A stretch of DNA of 64,000 nucleotides from DRPN01 sp964599235. Lineage in GTDB: Bacteria; Bacteroidota; Bacteroidia; Bacteroidales; VadinHA17. Location of the stretch: NCBI GenBank assembly GCA_964599235.1, contig CAZRDX010000035.1:1-64000 (forward strand). The letters are read 5' to 3'. Positions 7,425-15,514 of the stretch are shown here, in pieces. The position numbers and the translations under genes are program-made. Each line of letters begins with the position of its first letter. Position 1 is the first letter of the stretch. The notes under the pieces were generated by a model. That model saw only the letters and a program-made list of their open reading frames with translations. It was not told where the DNA came from and searched no databases.

Positions 7425-7450
7425 TGTGGTAAATTTAGGATTTATTTACT

Positions 7451-8005
7451 TCATCGTTCTGGTCCTTGGCCGGGAAAACGCAGTCTGGCGGCGCGGCGGG
7501 CCGTTGCGGCGGTTTCGCCCACCTTTTCCAGTGCATGAACAGGGCGTTCAGCTTCTTTGAGGCAGGCCAGGTTTTGCGTTCCTTTGTTGAGTTGAGCGGA
7601 GACGTAGAGCAGCACTACTTTGGTCTCCTGATAAGCGAGCACCGGATCCCGGTAGGTATCGCGTGGCTGACGGAGGGGGGCGGTCAGGTACCATGCTGCC
7701 ACGAGGAGGAGGACGGTGGCGGCTGCCGGCACGCTGTACCGCACCAGACGACGGATACGGCTGTGGCGCAGCGTCCGCACACCGCCACGGTGGTCGTCGA
7801 TCAACGTCTCCAGACGCCGGGACAGGCCGGGAGAGGCACGAAGCGTTCGTTCTTCCTCCCAGGTCAGAAAAAGTGCCTCGTCGGCTTTCATCTCGGGCGG
7901 CACCTCATGGGTACGGAAGTACTCCCTGAGCAGGTGTTCTTCCTCGCCGGTGGTGACACCTTCGTAATACTTTTCGAGCAGCCGTTTCACCTCATCGGTT
8001 TCCAT
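7451..8005 (-). CDS. Anti-sigma factor-like membrane protein
   Basis: A 184-residue protein with a cytoplasmic N-terminal half, a single membrane segment at about residues 90-108 and a short periplasmic tail. The N terminus (LLEKYYEGVTTGEEEHLLREYF) is the zinc-less anti-sigma type common in Bacteroidota: it begins like FecR-type and other anti-sigmas that count a growing chain length. The gene overlaps the ECF sigma gene by 14 bp, the usual arrangement for a sigma factor and its inhibitor. The periplasmic tail of about 75 residues has no FecR domain, so the signal is not evident. Confidence 0.75.
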   Translation of the reverse strand: METDEVKRLLEKYYEGVTTGEEEHLLREYFRTHEVPPEMKADEALFLTWEEERTLRASPGLSRRLETLIDDHRGGVRTLRHSRIRRLVRYSVPAAATVLLLVAAWYLTAPLRQPRDTYRDPVLAYQETKVVLLYVSAQLNKGTQNLACLKEAERPVHALEKVGETAATARRAARLRFPGQGPER

Positions 8006-8501
8006 GGTCGGTCATTTTAAGGAACATTTCTCTCACTTTCTTTCTCGTGCGTGACAGCACCACGCGCACGTTGTTGACGGTCATTCCCGTCATTTCGGCG
8101 ATCTCGTCGAAGGGTGCTCCTTCCACGTCGCGCATGTGGATGACGGTGCGTGCCGGTTCGTCGAGGTTATCGATGATGGTTCGCACGATCGCCGCTTTTT
8201 CTTTCATATCGAGTTCCGTCACGGGGTCAGGGTCTGTGGCGGGGTGGTGGGGCAGGTCGTTGTCGTCGGGCACGGTATGGCGTGTACGGAGGCGGTCGAG
8301 GGAGGTGTTACGCGCCATGGTCATGGCCAGGGCGGCGGGGCTGTGGTATTCGTCGAGCCGTTCGTCCATCTTCAGCAGTTTCAGGAACACCTCCTGCACC
8401 ACATCCTCCGCCTCCTCGCGGCTTCGCAGCAGGCGCAACGCCAGCCGAAAAAGACGGTCGGTGAGGGGGAGGAAGGTGTGCCTGAAGGTGTTCGGATCCA
8501 T
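7992..8501 (-). CDS. ECF-type RNA polymerase sigma factor
   Basis: A 169-residue sigma-70 family protein with region 2 (LFRLALRLLRSREEAEDVVQEVFLKLL pattern, about residues 16-44) and region 4 (helix-turn-helix around GAPFDEIAEMTGMTVNNVRVVLSRTRKKV, about 128-156). It lacks regions 1 and 3, as expected for the ECF class. It is followed by its probable anti-sigma factor with a 14-bp overlap. The operon it heads encodes envelope proteins, suggesting control of an envelope response and possibly autoregulation. Confidence 0.92.
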   Translation of the reverse strand: MDPNTFRHTFLPLTDRLFRLALRLLRSREEAEDVVQEVFLKLLKMDERLDEYHSPAALAMTMARNTSLDRLRTRHTVPDDNDLPHHPATDPDPVTELDMKEKAAIVRTIIDNLDEPARTVIHMRDVEGAPFDEIAEMTGMTVNNVRVVLSRTRKKVREMFLKMTDHGNR

Positions 8502-8522
8502 TGCAGCAGGCTAAAGCAAAGC

Positions 8523-8530
8523 TGAAGATA
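8523..8530 (-). promoter_or_regulatory. Possible -7 box for the ECF sigma gene
   Basis: On the minus strand the sequence reads TATCTTCA, close to TAnnTTTG, 22 bases before the sigma ATG at 8501. The gene could also be read through from the DUF4252 gene upstream. Confidence 0.35.
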
Positions 8531-8574
8531 CGATTTTCCGGGTGAATGTGATGAAGGGAGCCGATCCGTGCGGC

Positions 8575-9072
8575 TCAGAAAGCGGTGAGGAAAGAGAGTC
8601 CTCCCTCGTGGCGGGTGCTGTTTTTCATGCGAGCCATTTCGCTGAGGTTCATCTTGCCCCGCACCAGGATCATCGTCGCAGCCTTGCCCCTGGTTGTGAG
8701 CAGCAGGAGTTCGCGGACCGTCTCGCCGTCGCCGTGGATGAGGAATTTCACCTGTTCACCCTCCCTCTCGACGGTCATCAGCTCGTCGTAGTTTTTTTGC
8801 AGCTCCAGCGACATTTTGTCAAAGAACGCATCCCCGGTATGTTCAGCAGCGAAGATCCGCACACTGCTGATCTTTTCCAGGAGGTCTTTCACTTCCGGTT
8901 CGTCCTGCTGGAGGGAGGCAGCCAGTCGTATCGCCCCGCCGGGTATGGTGAGCACCGTACAATGCTCCCCGCCCGCAAGATCCCGGAAGAGTTGTCCTGC
9001 ATCGTCCTGTTGTGCCTGGACGAACGTGGTGACCATCATGGTCAGTGCCAGAAGGATCCATGTTCTTTTCAT
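8575..9072 (-). CDS. DUF4252 domain secreted protein
   Basis: A third DUF4252 protein, 165 residues, with signal peptide ending at VQAQQ. The body keeps the family pattern: LLEKISSVRIFAAEH, KNYDELMTVEREGEQVKFL and GKMNLSEMARM. It lies 73 bp upstream of the sigma factor on the same strand and could be in the same transcript or in a separate sigma-dependent unit. Three paralogues around one sigma/anti-sigma pair is notable. Confidence 0.82.
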   Translation of the reverse strand: MKRTWILLALTMMVTTFVQAQQDDAGQLFRDLAGGEHCTVLTIPGGAIRLAASLQQDEPEVKDLLEKISSVRIFAAEHTGDAFFDKMSLELQKNYDELMTVEREGEQVKFLIHGDGETVRELLLLTTRGKAATMILVRGKMNLSEMARMKNSTRHEGGLSFLTAF

Positions 9073-9217
9073 GGTTTTTGGATTTTAGGGTTTCACATCA
9101 GTTCGTTCATCCGGGTGACGAACAGACGAGCGTTTCATTACAGGAAAGGAAAAGATTTTTTCTTTCGGGGGGCAAGCTCGTGTGCCTTCCTGCCCGGCAA
9201 GGGGATACAAAGAGGAT

Positions 9218-9796
9218 TCATTTTCCTTTTCTGCCGCGGCGGAAGAGGCGGGGTCGTTGAGCTGAGGGCAGGGGGGCTGGGAAGATGCCTCCGCCGGCAT
9301 GGCGGATGTCTTCGATGGAATAGAAAGCGTTGGGGTTGTACCGGCGTACCATCTCCACCACTTCGGGGATGCGTTTTCTGTCGGTGACCGAGTAGATGAC
9401 ATGGACGGGACCGGTGGCACCCGTTGCTTCCACCACGGTGACGCCGAAGCCACGCCGGCGCAGTCGTTCGACCAGCTCATCCGCCTCCTTCTGGGTGATG
9501 ATGCGGATCAGTTGTGTTCCGAGGGCCAGTTTCTCCTCCACCCACATCCCCACGTAGTTGCCCGTGGCGAAGCCTGCCGCGAAGGCCAGATAGCAGAGGG
9601 GATTGTCCAGGTTCCGGAAAATATGGCTGATGGCAAGGATCCAGATGAGCACCTCGAAAAAAGCGAGAAAAGGGACCACCCCCCGCCGCCCGCGCGAGAC
9701 GAGGATGATGCGCATCGTCCCGATCGTCACGTCGACGATCCTGGCGAAGAAGATAAGCAGCGGAAGCACGATGTAGGAAAAGACCCAGCTTTCCAT
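9218..9796 (-). CDS. UPF0316 membrane protein with DUF2179 domain
   Basis: A 192-residue protein. Residues 1-85 hold about three membrane segments (FSYIVLPLLIFFARIVDVTIGTMR pattern typical of UPF0316), and residues 95-170 form the soluble DUF2179 domain (GFGVTVVEATGATGPV, RKRIPEVVEMVRRYNPNAFYSIEDIR). DUF2179 is a small ligand-binding-like fold; no reaction is known. The last 20 residues are basic. It stands alone between the DUF4252 operon and a divergent secreted-protein gene. Confidence 0.88.
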   Translation of the reverse strand: MESWVFSYIVLPLLIFFARIVDVTIGTMRIILVSRGRRGVVPFLAFFEVLIWILAISHIFRNLDNPLCYLAFAAGFATGNYVGMWVEEKLALGTQLIRIITQKEADELVERLRRRGFGVTVVEATGATGPVHVIYSVTDRKRIPEVVEMVRRYNPNAFYSIEDIRHAGGGIFPAPLPSAQRPRLFRRGRKGK

Positions 9797-9891
9797 CTTT
9801 CATCCCTCCCCCGCTGTCCTTACAAAATGAATACCAGAAAGAACAGGCTGCCGTATCGGCAGAAGGGGCACATCCAAGTCGATATTTTTTA

Positions 9892-9899
9892 TAACTTCG
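9892..9899 (+). promoter_or_regulatory. -7-like box for the T9SS metallophosphatase
   Basis: TAACTTCG differs from TAnnTTTG at one fixed base and lies 18 bases before the ATG. Confidence 0.4.
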
Positions 9900-9905
9900 T
9901 TAAAA

Positions 9906-9914
9906 AAAGGAGGT
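9906..9914 (+). promoter_or_regulatory. Unusually strong Shine-Dalgarno site
   Basis: AAAGGAGGT lies three bases before the ATG at 9918. Most genes in this window lack a recognisable site, so a near-perfect one is exceptional, and it fixes this start. Confidence 0.6.
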
Positions 9915-9917
9915 CTT

Positions 9918-12467
9918 ATGAGAAAAACGGTATTCTTCATCATCGCAGCAGGATTGTTGAACGCGGGGTTGGCGAGGGCGCAGACCCCCATTGATCCTTC
10001 CGAATGGTCGGGGATGACGGGTTACTGGACGTTCGACGACCCCCAGGATCTGACCAGGGCCACGATAGGCAATGATCTGGAGCTGGTGGGCCAGGATACG
10101 GCCGTGGCGGGCCCGTCGGCCAATGACGGTGCCACGCGCATCGGGGTGGGGTCGTATTACAAGTGTTACCACGACATCCCGGCCAACGGAGGGGGTACCT
10201 ATGTCAACCGGTACACTTTCCTGGTGGACTTCCGTGTGCCGTCGCTGGGGAAATATTACGCTTTTTATCAAACCAATGACGACAACACCAACGACGGGGA
10301 TCTGTTCGTCAACCCGGAGGGACACGTCGGTCTGGTCGACCTGGGAGGATATTCCTATTGCCGGGTGGACCCGGGGGAATGGTACCGTCTGGTGGTCTCG
10401 GTCGATCTGGGGCATCATTACCGGATCTATCTTGACGGGCAGCTGATCCAGGAGGAGAACCCGCAAACGCTGGACGGAAGGTTCTCACTGTACACCACTT
10501 TTTTCAATTTCTTCGCTGACGAGAACGGTGAGGACAACATGTTCGATGTGGCAGCAGCTGCGGTGTTCAATTATCCTCTCACCTCCGAGGAGGTAGAGAA
10601 GCTGGGAGGGTACGGTCATGTGATGCCGCAGCCTCCTTCCGACCCTTTCAGTCCTTATCTTCAGAATGTTACCGACGCCTCCGCCTATATCTCCTGGTAT
10701 GCCGCGAGCGAGACGGCCGAGGTCTATTTCAGCACCGACAGCAGCAGCTGGGCGGAGAACAAAGTCACCAGCACCTATGAGGACATCGCGGGAGTGCGGT
10801 GGCATACGGTGCATCTGACCGGTCTTTCTCCCGACACGCGGTATTATTACCGTTGTATCAGCGACGGTGACACTTCGACGGTGTATCATTTCCGGACAGC
10901 TCCGGCACCGGGCAGCCGTGGTCATCTGCGCTTCGTGGTGGTGGGAGACTCCCGCACCGACACTTACCAGACCCATTACATCTCTACGGTGATCGAACAG
11001 CAGCTGATCCACGATTTCGGGACACACTGGAGCGACAGTGTACGTTTTGTCATCCATGTGGGTGATATCGTCACCAGCGGCGACCAGATCGCCCAGTACA
11101 AAAACGAATATTTCCTGCCCTACTCCAATCTCACGGCCTATCTGCCGTTCTATGTATCCATCGGGAACCATGAGAACGAGAGCGCATATTATTATGCTCA
11201 CATGAAGTATGAGGATCTCACGGGGGCGCCTTATGATGATCCTTCGAGCAAATACAATGAGAAGTTTTACACTTTCCGTTACGGACGTTGTCAGTTCATT
11301 GCGCTCAACACCAACGGTCCTTATCTTGATGATGTGCAGTACAACTGGTTCAAAGGTGTGCTGGATGCAGCGGAGGCCGACGGCGAGGTAGAACGGGTGA
11401 TCATTTTCTTTCATCATCCCGGACATACGGAGGTATGGCCCAGCGGCAACAATTTCTATGTCCAGTTAAAGTTCCTTCCCCTGATCAGCCAGTACAACAA
11501 GCCGGCCATCATCTTTTACGGACATTCCCATGATTATGAACATGGCACTCTCATCCCGCAGAACACGGGCACAGGGTATTCCGGCGACATCCATTTGGTG
11601 CTGAGCGGGGGAGGCGGAGCCGGTCTCGACCGTTGGGGGATGTATTACAACCAGCGTGATTATGGTGAGATCCACATGAGTCTGGACCATTACAACTATT
11701 CGATCGTGGACATGAACATGGACGACGGTTCGTACACGGCCCGCACATACAGTCTGGGGCATCTGGACAGGCCGCTGAACAATGTGCTGGTGGATTCGTG
11801 GTATTCGTATCCTGATCAGCCGGCACCCTCGAAGCCTGTGGCTCGGGAGCCTGTGATCGCCGACGATACGGTCACGCTGGTCGCCTCGCCTTTTGAGGGG
11901 GTTGATTCGCTTTTCTCTTCGCAGATCCAGGTGACCGCGACACCGGGGGATTACTCGTCGCCTGTGATCTCGAAGAAACGGGACGTAATCAATCTGTACG
12001 GCGACACGGGAGCGCCGGATTATCTGCCCGTGAACCGCAGTGCCGGCATCGATCTGACGACGCTGAAGCTCCCTCTCACCACCTTTTCCGGCGGGGAGAC
12101 CTTTGCCTGGCGGATACGGTACCGTGATCACAACATGAAGTGGAGCGAATGGTCGGAGGAGGTGACTTTCACGGTGACCGCCGTGGAGGGGCCCGAAGCC
12201 GTTGCGCATGGTCTGACGGTCTATCCCAACCCTGCCGGCGTAAGCACCACCATCGCCTTCACGCTCCAGCGGTCAGGGAAGGTGACCTTATCCCTGCACG
12301 CGCTCGATTCCCGAGAGGTGGCCGTCCTGATGAAAGAGGTGATGCTGCCGGCAGGCAGACATACCCGGCTCTGGGAACCCGATGGACTGCCTGCAGGTCT
12401 TTACATCCTCCGCCTCACCACACCGGAAGGGACCTCCACATGCAAGGTCATGGTCAAAGGGAAGTGA
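9918..12467 (+). CDS. T9SS-secreted LamG / purple-acid-phosphatase-like metallophosphatase
   Basis: An 849-residue secreted enzyme. Signal peptide 1-21, LamG-like lectin domain about 28-225, fibronectin-III/PAP N-terminal domain about 235-325, calcineurin-like phosphoesterase about 335-620, and a T9SS type A sorting domain from about 766 (VYPNPAGVSTTIAF). Metal-site motifs appear in order: GDSRTD (about 344), GDIVTSG (381), GNHEN (415), HHPGHT (499) and GHSHDYE (535). It probably removes phosphate from organic phosphoesters at the cell surface or outside. It has its own promoter-like box, a strong ribosome site and a strong terminator, so it is probably monocistronic. Confidence 0.9.
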   Translation: MRKTVFFIIAAGLLNAGLARAQTPIDPSEWSGMTGYWTFDDPQDLTRATIGNDLELVGQDTAVAGPSANDGATRIGVGSYYKCYHDIPANGGGTYVNRYTFLVDFRVPSLGKYYAFYQTNDDNTNDGDLFVNPEGHVGLVDLGGYSYCRVDPGEWYRLVVSVDLGHHYRIYLDGQLIQEENPQTLDGRFSLYTTFFNFFADENGEDNMFDVAAAAVFNYPLTSEEVEKLGGYGHVMPQPPSDPFSPYLQNVTDASAYISWYAASETAEVYFSTDSSSWAENKVTSTYEDIAGVRWHTVHLTGLSPDTRYYYRCISDGDTSTVYHFRTAPAPGSRGHLRFVVVGDSRTDTYQTHYISTVIEQQLIHDFGTHWSDSVRFVIHVGDIVTSGDQIAQYKNEYFLPYSNLTAYLPFYVSIGNHENESAYYYAHMKYEDLTGAPYDDPSSKYNEKFYTFRYGRCQFIALNTNGPYLDDVQYNWFKGVLDAAEADGEVERVIIFFHHPGHTEVWPSGNNFYVQLKFLPLISQYNKPAIIFYGHSHDYEHGTLIPQNTGTGYSGDIHLVLSGGGGAGLDRWGMYYNQRDYGEIHMSLDHYNYSIVDMNMDDGSYTARTYSLGHLDRPLNNVLVDSWYSYPDQPAPSKPVAREPVIADDTVTLVASPFEGVDSLFSSQIQVTATPGDYSSPVISKKRDVINLYGDTGAPDYLPVNRSAGIDLTTLKLPLTTFSGGETFAWRIRYRDHNMKWSEWSEEVTFTVTAVEGPEAVAHGLTVYPNPAGVSTTIAFTLQRSGKVTLSLHALDSREVAVLMKEVMLPAGRHTRLWEPDGLPAGLYILRLTTPEGTSTCKVMVKGK

Positions 12468-12491
12468 CCCCAATGAACAGAGCAGAACAGG

Positions 12492-12526
12492 AAGATGCTC
12501 CCGCCTGCGGGAGCATCTTTTGTTTT
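12492..12526 (+). terminator. Rho-independent terminator after the T9SS metallophosphatase
   Basis: A perfect stem (12492-12504 with 12507-12519; realistically 12 bp with a 4-nt loop) is followed by TTTGTTTTGTTC. It is 25 bp after the stop codon. Confidence 0.88.
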
Positions 12527-12559
12527 GTTCTCAGGACTGCTTTACTTTGAGGAACCATC

Positions 12560-12567
12560 TATCTTTA
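12560..12567 (+). promoter_or_regulatory. -7-like box for the gene at 12574
   Basis: TATCTTTA differs from TAnnTTTG only at the last base. It ends six bases before the ATG, so the transcript would be nearly leaderless. Confidence 0.4.
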
Positions 12568-12573
12568 CCCGTG

Positions 12574-15417
12574 ATGAGAAGATCTTTCATTTTGTTCGTA
12601 TTGTTTGCAGCCGCCCTCTCCCTTTCGGCGCAGAAGCCCGGGGAGAACCGTGATCCTTTCCCGCAGGGGCGGGGTGAGCCGCCATACGAGATGGCCGGGC
12701 GTCAGGAGCGTCGGGCGCCGTCGCTCACCTTTGAGGACTGTACGCGCTGGACGGTAGAGGCGAAAGGTGCCGAGGCCGGACTGTACCGCTCGGAAGACCA
12801 TCCGCTTTTCCGCCGTTACAACGGCAAGCTGATGTACCGGGCCACGGACAAGGTAACAGAGATCGTGGTGCGGCCGCAGGCGCCGGTGCCCCTTGCCGAC
12901 AGTGTCGACTGCATTGATTTCTGGAACTACGGTGCCCACTGGCTGTGGGGCAAGCCCGACCATCGCCGTGCTTTTCAGCACTATGTCCTGCTGCGCGACG
13001 GACGAGGTGAGCTCCACACGATCAATTTCGTGCAGAGCGGCTACAAGGGGATGGTCTACCGTTACTGGTTCCTCAACCATCTCAGGCTGCCTGCCACGCT
13101 GCCCCGACCCCTCACCTTCGAGGGATTGTTGTTCCGGGGCAGGGATGTCACCGACGAAGAGCCGCTGAGCATCTACCTGGGGCCTCTCTATTTCTACAAG
13201 GAAGAGCTTGCTCCCCTGCATTTCGCCCGGGACACCTCTCCCCTGCCCTTTCCTATGCGCAGGGAGACCATCCTGCCACCCAACAAAACGGAACGGTACA
13301 GGAACCGGGTCGCGGAGGGGAACGGTTATGTCGATCTTCTTTACGAAGGCGACGATGCGACGTTGAGGTACCGCGTTCTGACAGATGATGGTCCCCCTCT
13401 TCGTCTTTTTCTGGTCCGTAAAAAACACAAGCTTGCGCTCCTTCATGAGGGCGGCATCCGGCTGACGGGGGATGTCGCGGCCAGGTGGCATCTGCAGGAA
13501 CAGAAGCTGGCCGGAGACACTCTTTTCGTGACCATGGTAGCCCTCACCGACGACAGGAGCATTCCCTTCCGTTTTTTCTATACGGTCCGTCAGAAGTCGC
13601 TCATCGTGGGCATGGAAGAGCTTTCCGACAACGGGCATGTGACGGAGGTGGCGCTGGGAAGCACGGGTCCTCTGAAAAAGGGCATGCTTTTCTCCGTGCC
13701 TTTCCTCAACTTCAACTATGCCGAGGCACCGCGTGTTCTTTACGACGACGGGATGTTCCTCTTCATGCAGTTCGACTGGTATTACAGCGATGCTTCGATG
13801 CTGTACACGTCGTTCCCCGGTGTGGAGGGCGGATATGCCACCCACAACGGGGGTGCGCGATACGTTCCCCGTACCGACGGGTTGCGCAATCCTCTGCACG
13901 AGCGTCTTTTCATCACGGCCTCACCGGATGTGGAGGAGGTCTTTCCCACGGTGGACAATCCTCCTTCGCCCATGCGTTCGTACCAGGCCGGCCGTTTGTG
14001 GCGCATCAACGGCAGTGCCGACTATGCGGCTTTGTGTGAGGAGGCGGGTCGTCTGCGCAGTCTGGGCCTCGAGCATCTGACCATCCGTTATCACGAAGGG
14101 TTCTGGCGTGACGGGGGTGAGAGCTACACTTTCCGTCTGGAGGCGGCCCCCGGCCGCGGGGGCAACGCCGCCGTGAAAGAGCTGGTGCGGTGCATCCTCT
14201 CCCAAGGATGGCGGGCGGGGGTGTACACCAACTACACCGATCTGGCTCCCGTAAACCGCAACTGGGATCCCGACATGATGCTGCGCGGGCCGCACGGTGA
14301 GTGGCAGGTGAGCTGGTCACGCTGTTATGCGCCCAAGCCCACGCGGGCGGTGGAGTATGAGCGCACCTATGCGCCGCTGATCCACCGCATGTTCGGCACC
14401 AACCACAGCTACTGCGACGTGCATACGGCCGTTTCTCCTTTCTCGCGTGTGGACTACGATGCCCGCGTGCCGGGGGCCGCCACGTTCCGCAAGACGTTCG
14501 AGTGTTACGGACAGATCCTGCTCAACGAGAAGGTGGCCTATGCCGGACCCGTTTATTCCGAGGGGGGTAACCACTGGTGGTACGCGGGGCTGGTCGACGG
14601 CAACTATGCCAACGCCCGTCCCGCGCTCGACCGGCGACCCGTCTTTCCCGCCTTCCAGCTGCTGCGGCTTCACACGCTCGAGATGGATGCCGGCAACGTG
14701 CAGGCCACGGGCCGTAAATATCTCGCCTATACCCTGGCCTACGGCCATATCGGCATCTGCGACGGCAGCGAAGAGGAGATGATGCATCGTTACTACATGC
14801 TGCAACCCCTGCAGCCCCACTATGTGATGGTCCCGGTGAAGGCGATCCTGTACGAAAAGAACGGCACCTACCACACCTCGTCGGAGGCGCTGGTGCAAGG
14901 CCTGACGGAAAGGCCCCGTCTGAAGATCCTCTACCGGTCGGGGCTGGAGGTATACATCAACTTCGGCGAAGAAGATTGGGCCATCGAGGCGGGAGGATAT
15001 TCGCCAGTGCTGCCGCAATACGGTTTTTTCGCCATCAGCAGCGACGGGACCACACTGGCCCTGGCCGGACGGGAGCCCCGTCTTACGGACGGCCGCGATG
15101 CCGACCTGATGATCAGTCCCGACCTGCTCTACCTCGACACACGCGGAAAAGAGGTGAAAGGAGAAATGATCTCGGGAAAAGGGAAGATCGCCATGAAAAA
15201 GGAACGTTTCGGCTGGGAGATCATCCCGGCACGGACGTTCGGTTATTTCGCCTTCATGCCGGATATCGCGGGAGCGGGCATTGAACATGTGAGCATCGAG
15301 GCCCTGGACAGGGAGGGGATGCCGCTGGCGAAGGTCCCCTGCTACCAGGAGGAAGGGAAGAACGGGTTCAGGAGTCTTGCCGGAGCATGGAAATACCGGA
15401 TCGTACCGGTTCCCTGA
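12574..15417 (+). CDS. Large secreted protein, glycoside-hydrolase-like, family not recognised
   Basis: A 947-residue protein with signal peptide MRRSFILFVLFAAALSLSAQ. The middle (about 480-760) reads like a TIM-barrel glycosidase: aromatic- and Asp/Glu-rich strand ends such as GVYTNYTDLAP, YCDVHTAVSPFSRVDYD and YSEGGNHWWYAGLVDGNYAN. Flanking parts look like beta-sandwich domains. No T9SS tail is visible. I could not assign a CAZy family. The ATG at 12574 was chosen because the signal peptide begins there; upstream in-frame codons overlap the preceding gene and its terminator. It may act with the metallophosphatase before it, but it has its own transcription signals. Confidence 0.8.
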   Translation: MRRSFILFVLFAAALSLSAQKPGENRDPFPQGRGEPPYEMAGRQERRAPSLTFEDCTRWTVEAKGAEAGLYRSEDHPLFRRYNGKLMYRATDKVTEIVVRPQAPVPLADSVDCIDFWNYGAHWLWGKPDHRRAFQHYVLLRDGRGELHTINFVQSGYKGMVYRYWFLNHLRLPATLPRPLTFEGLLFRGRDVTDEEPLSIYLGPLYFYKEELAPLHFARDTSPLPFPMRRETILPPNKTERYRNRVAEGNGYVDLLYEGDDATLRYRVLTDDGPPLRLFLVRKKHKLALLHEGGIRLTGDVAARWHLQEQKLAGDTLFVTMVALTDDRSIPFRFFYTVRQKSLIVGMEELSDNGHVTEVALGSTGPLKKGMLFSVPFLNFNYAEAPRVLYDDGMFLFMQFDWYYSDASMLYTSFPGVEGGYATHNGGARYVPRTDGLRNPLHERLFITASPDVEEVFPTVDNPPSPMRSYQAGRLWRINGSADYAALCEEAGRLRSLGLEHLTIRYHEGFWRDGGESYTFRLEAAPGRGGNAAVKELVRCILSQGWRAGVYTNYTDLAPVNRNWDPDMMLRGPHGEWQVSWSRCYAPKPTRAVEYERTYAPLIHRMFGTNHSYCDVHTAVSPFSRVDYDARVPGAATFRKTFECYGQILLNEKVAYAGPVYSEGGNHWWYAGLVDGNYANARPALDRRPVFPAFQLLRLHTLEMDAGNVQATGRKYLAYTLAYGHIGICDGSEEEMMHRYYMLQPLQPHYVMVPVKAILYEKNGTYHTSSEALVQGLTERPRLKILYRSGLEVYINFGEEDWAIEAGGYSPVLPQYGFFAISSDGTTLALAGREPRLTDGRDADLMISPDLLYLDTRGKEVKGEMISGKGKIAMKKERFGWEIIPARTFGYFAFMPDIAGAGIEHVSIEALDREGMPLAKVPCYQEEGKNGFRSLAGAWKYRIVPVP

Positions 15418-15514
15418 GCCGCGTACCTTCTCCGGGGACCAGGGAGGAAAGGGTCGTGGATTTCATTTTCTCGACAATTTTTTTTTCCTTTAAGAGAACC
15501 AAATCCTCACTGCC

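Noticed and set aside
15418..15514. Riboswitch (glycine type) ahead of the AGCS transporter
   Set aside because: The 97-bp gap shows no conserved riboswitch core and no paired stems of the right kind.
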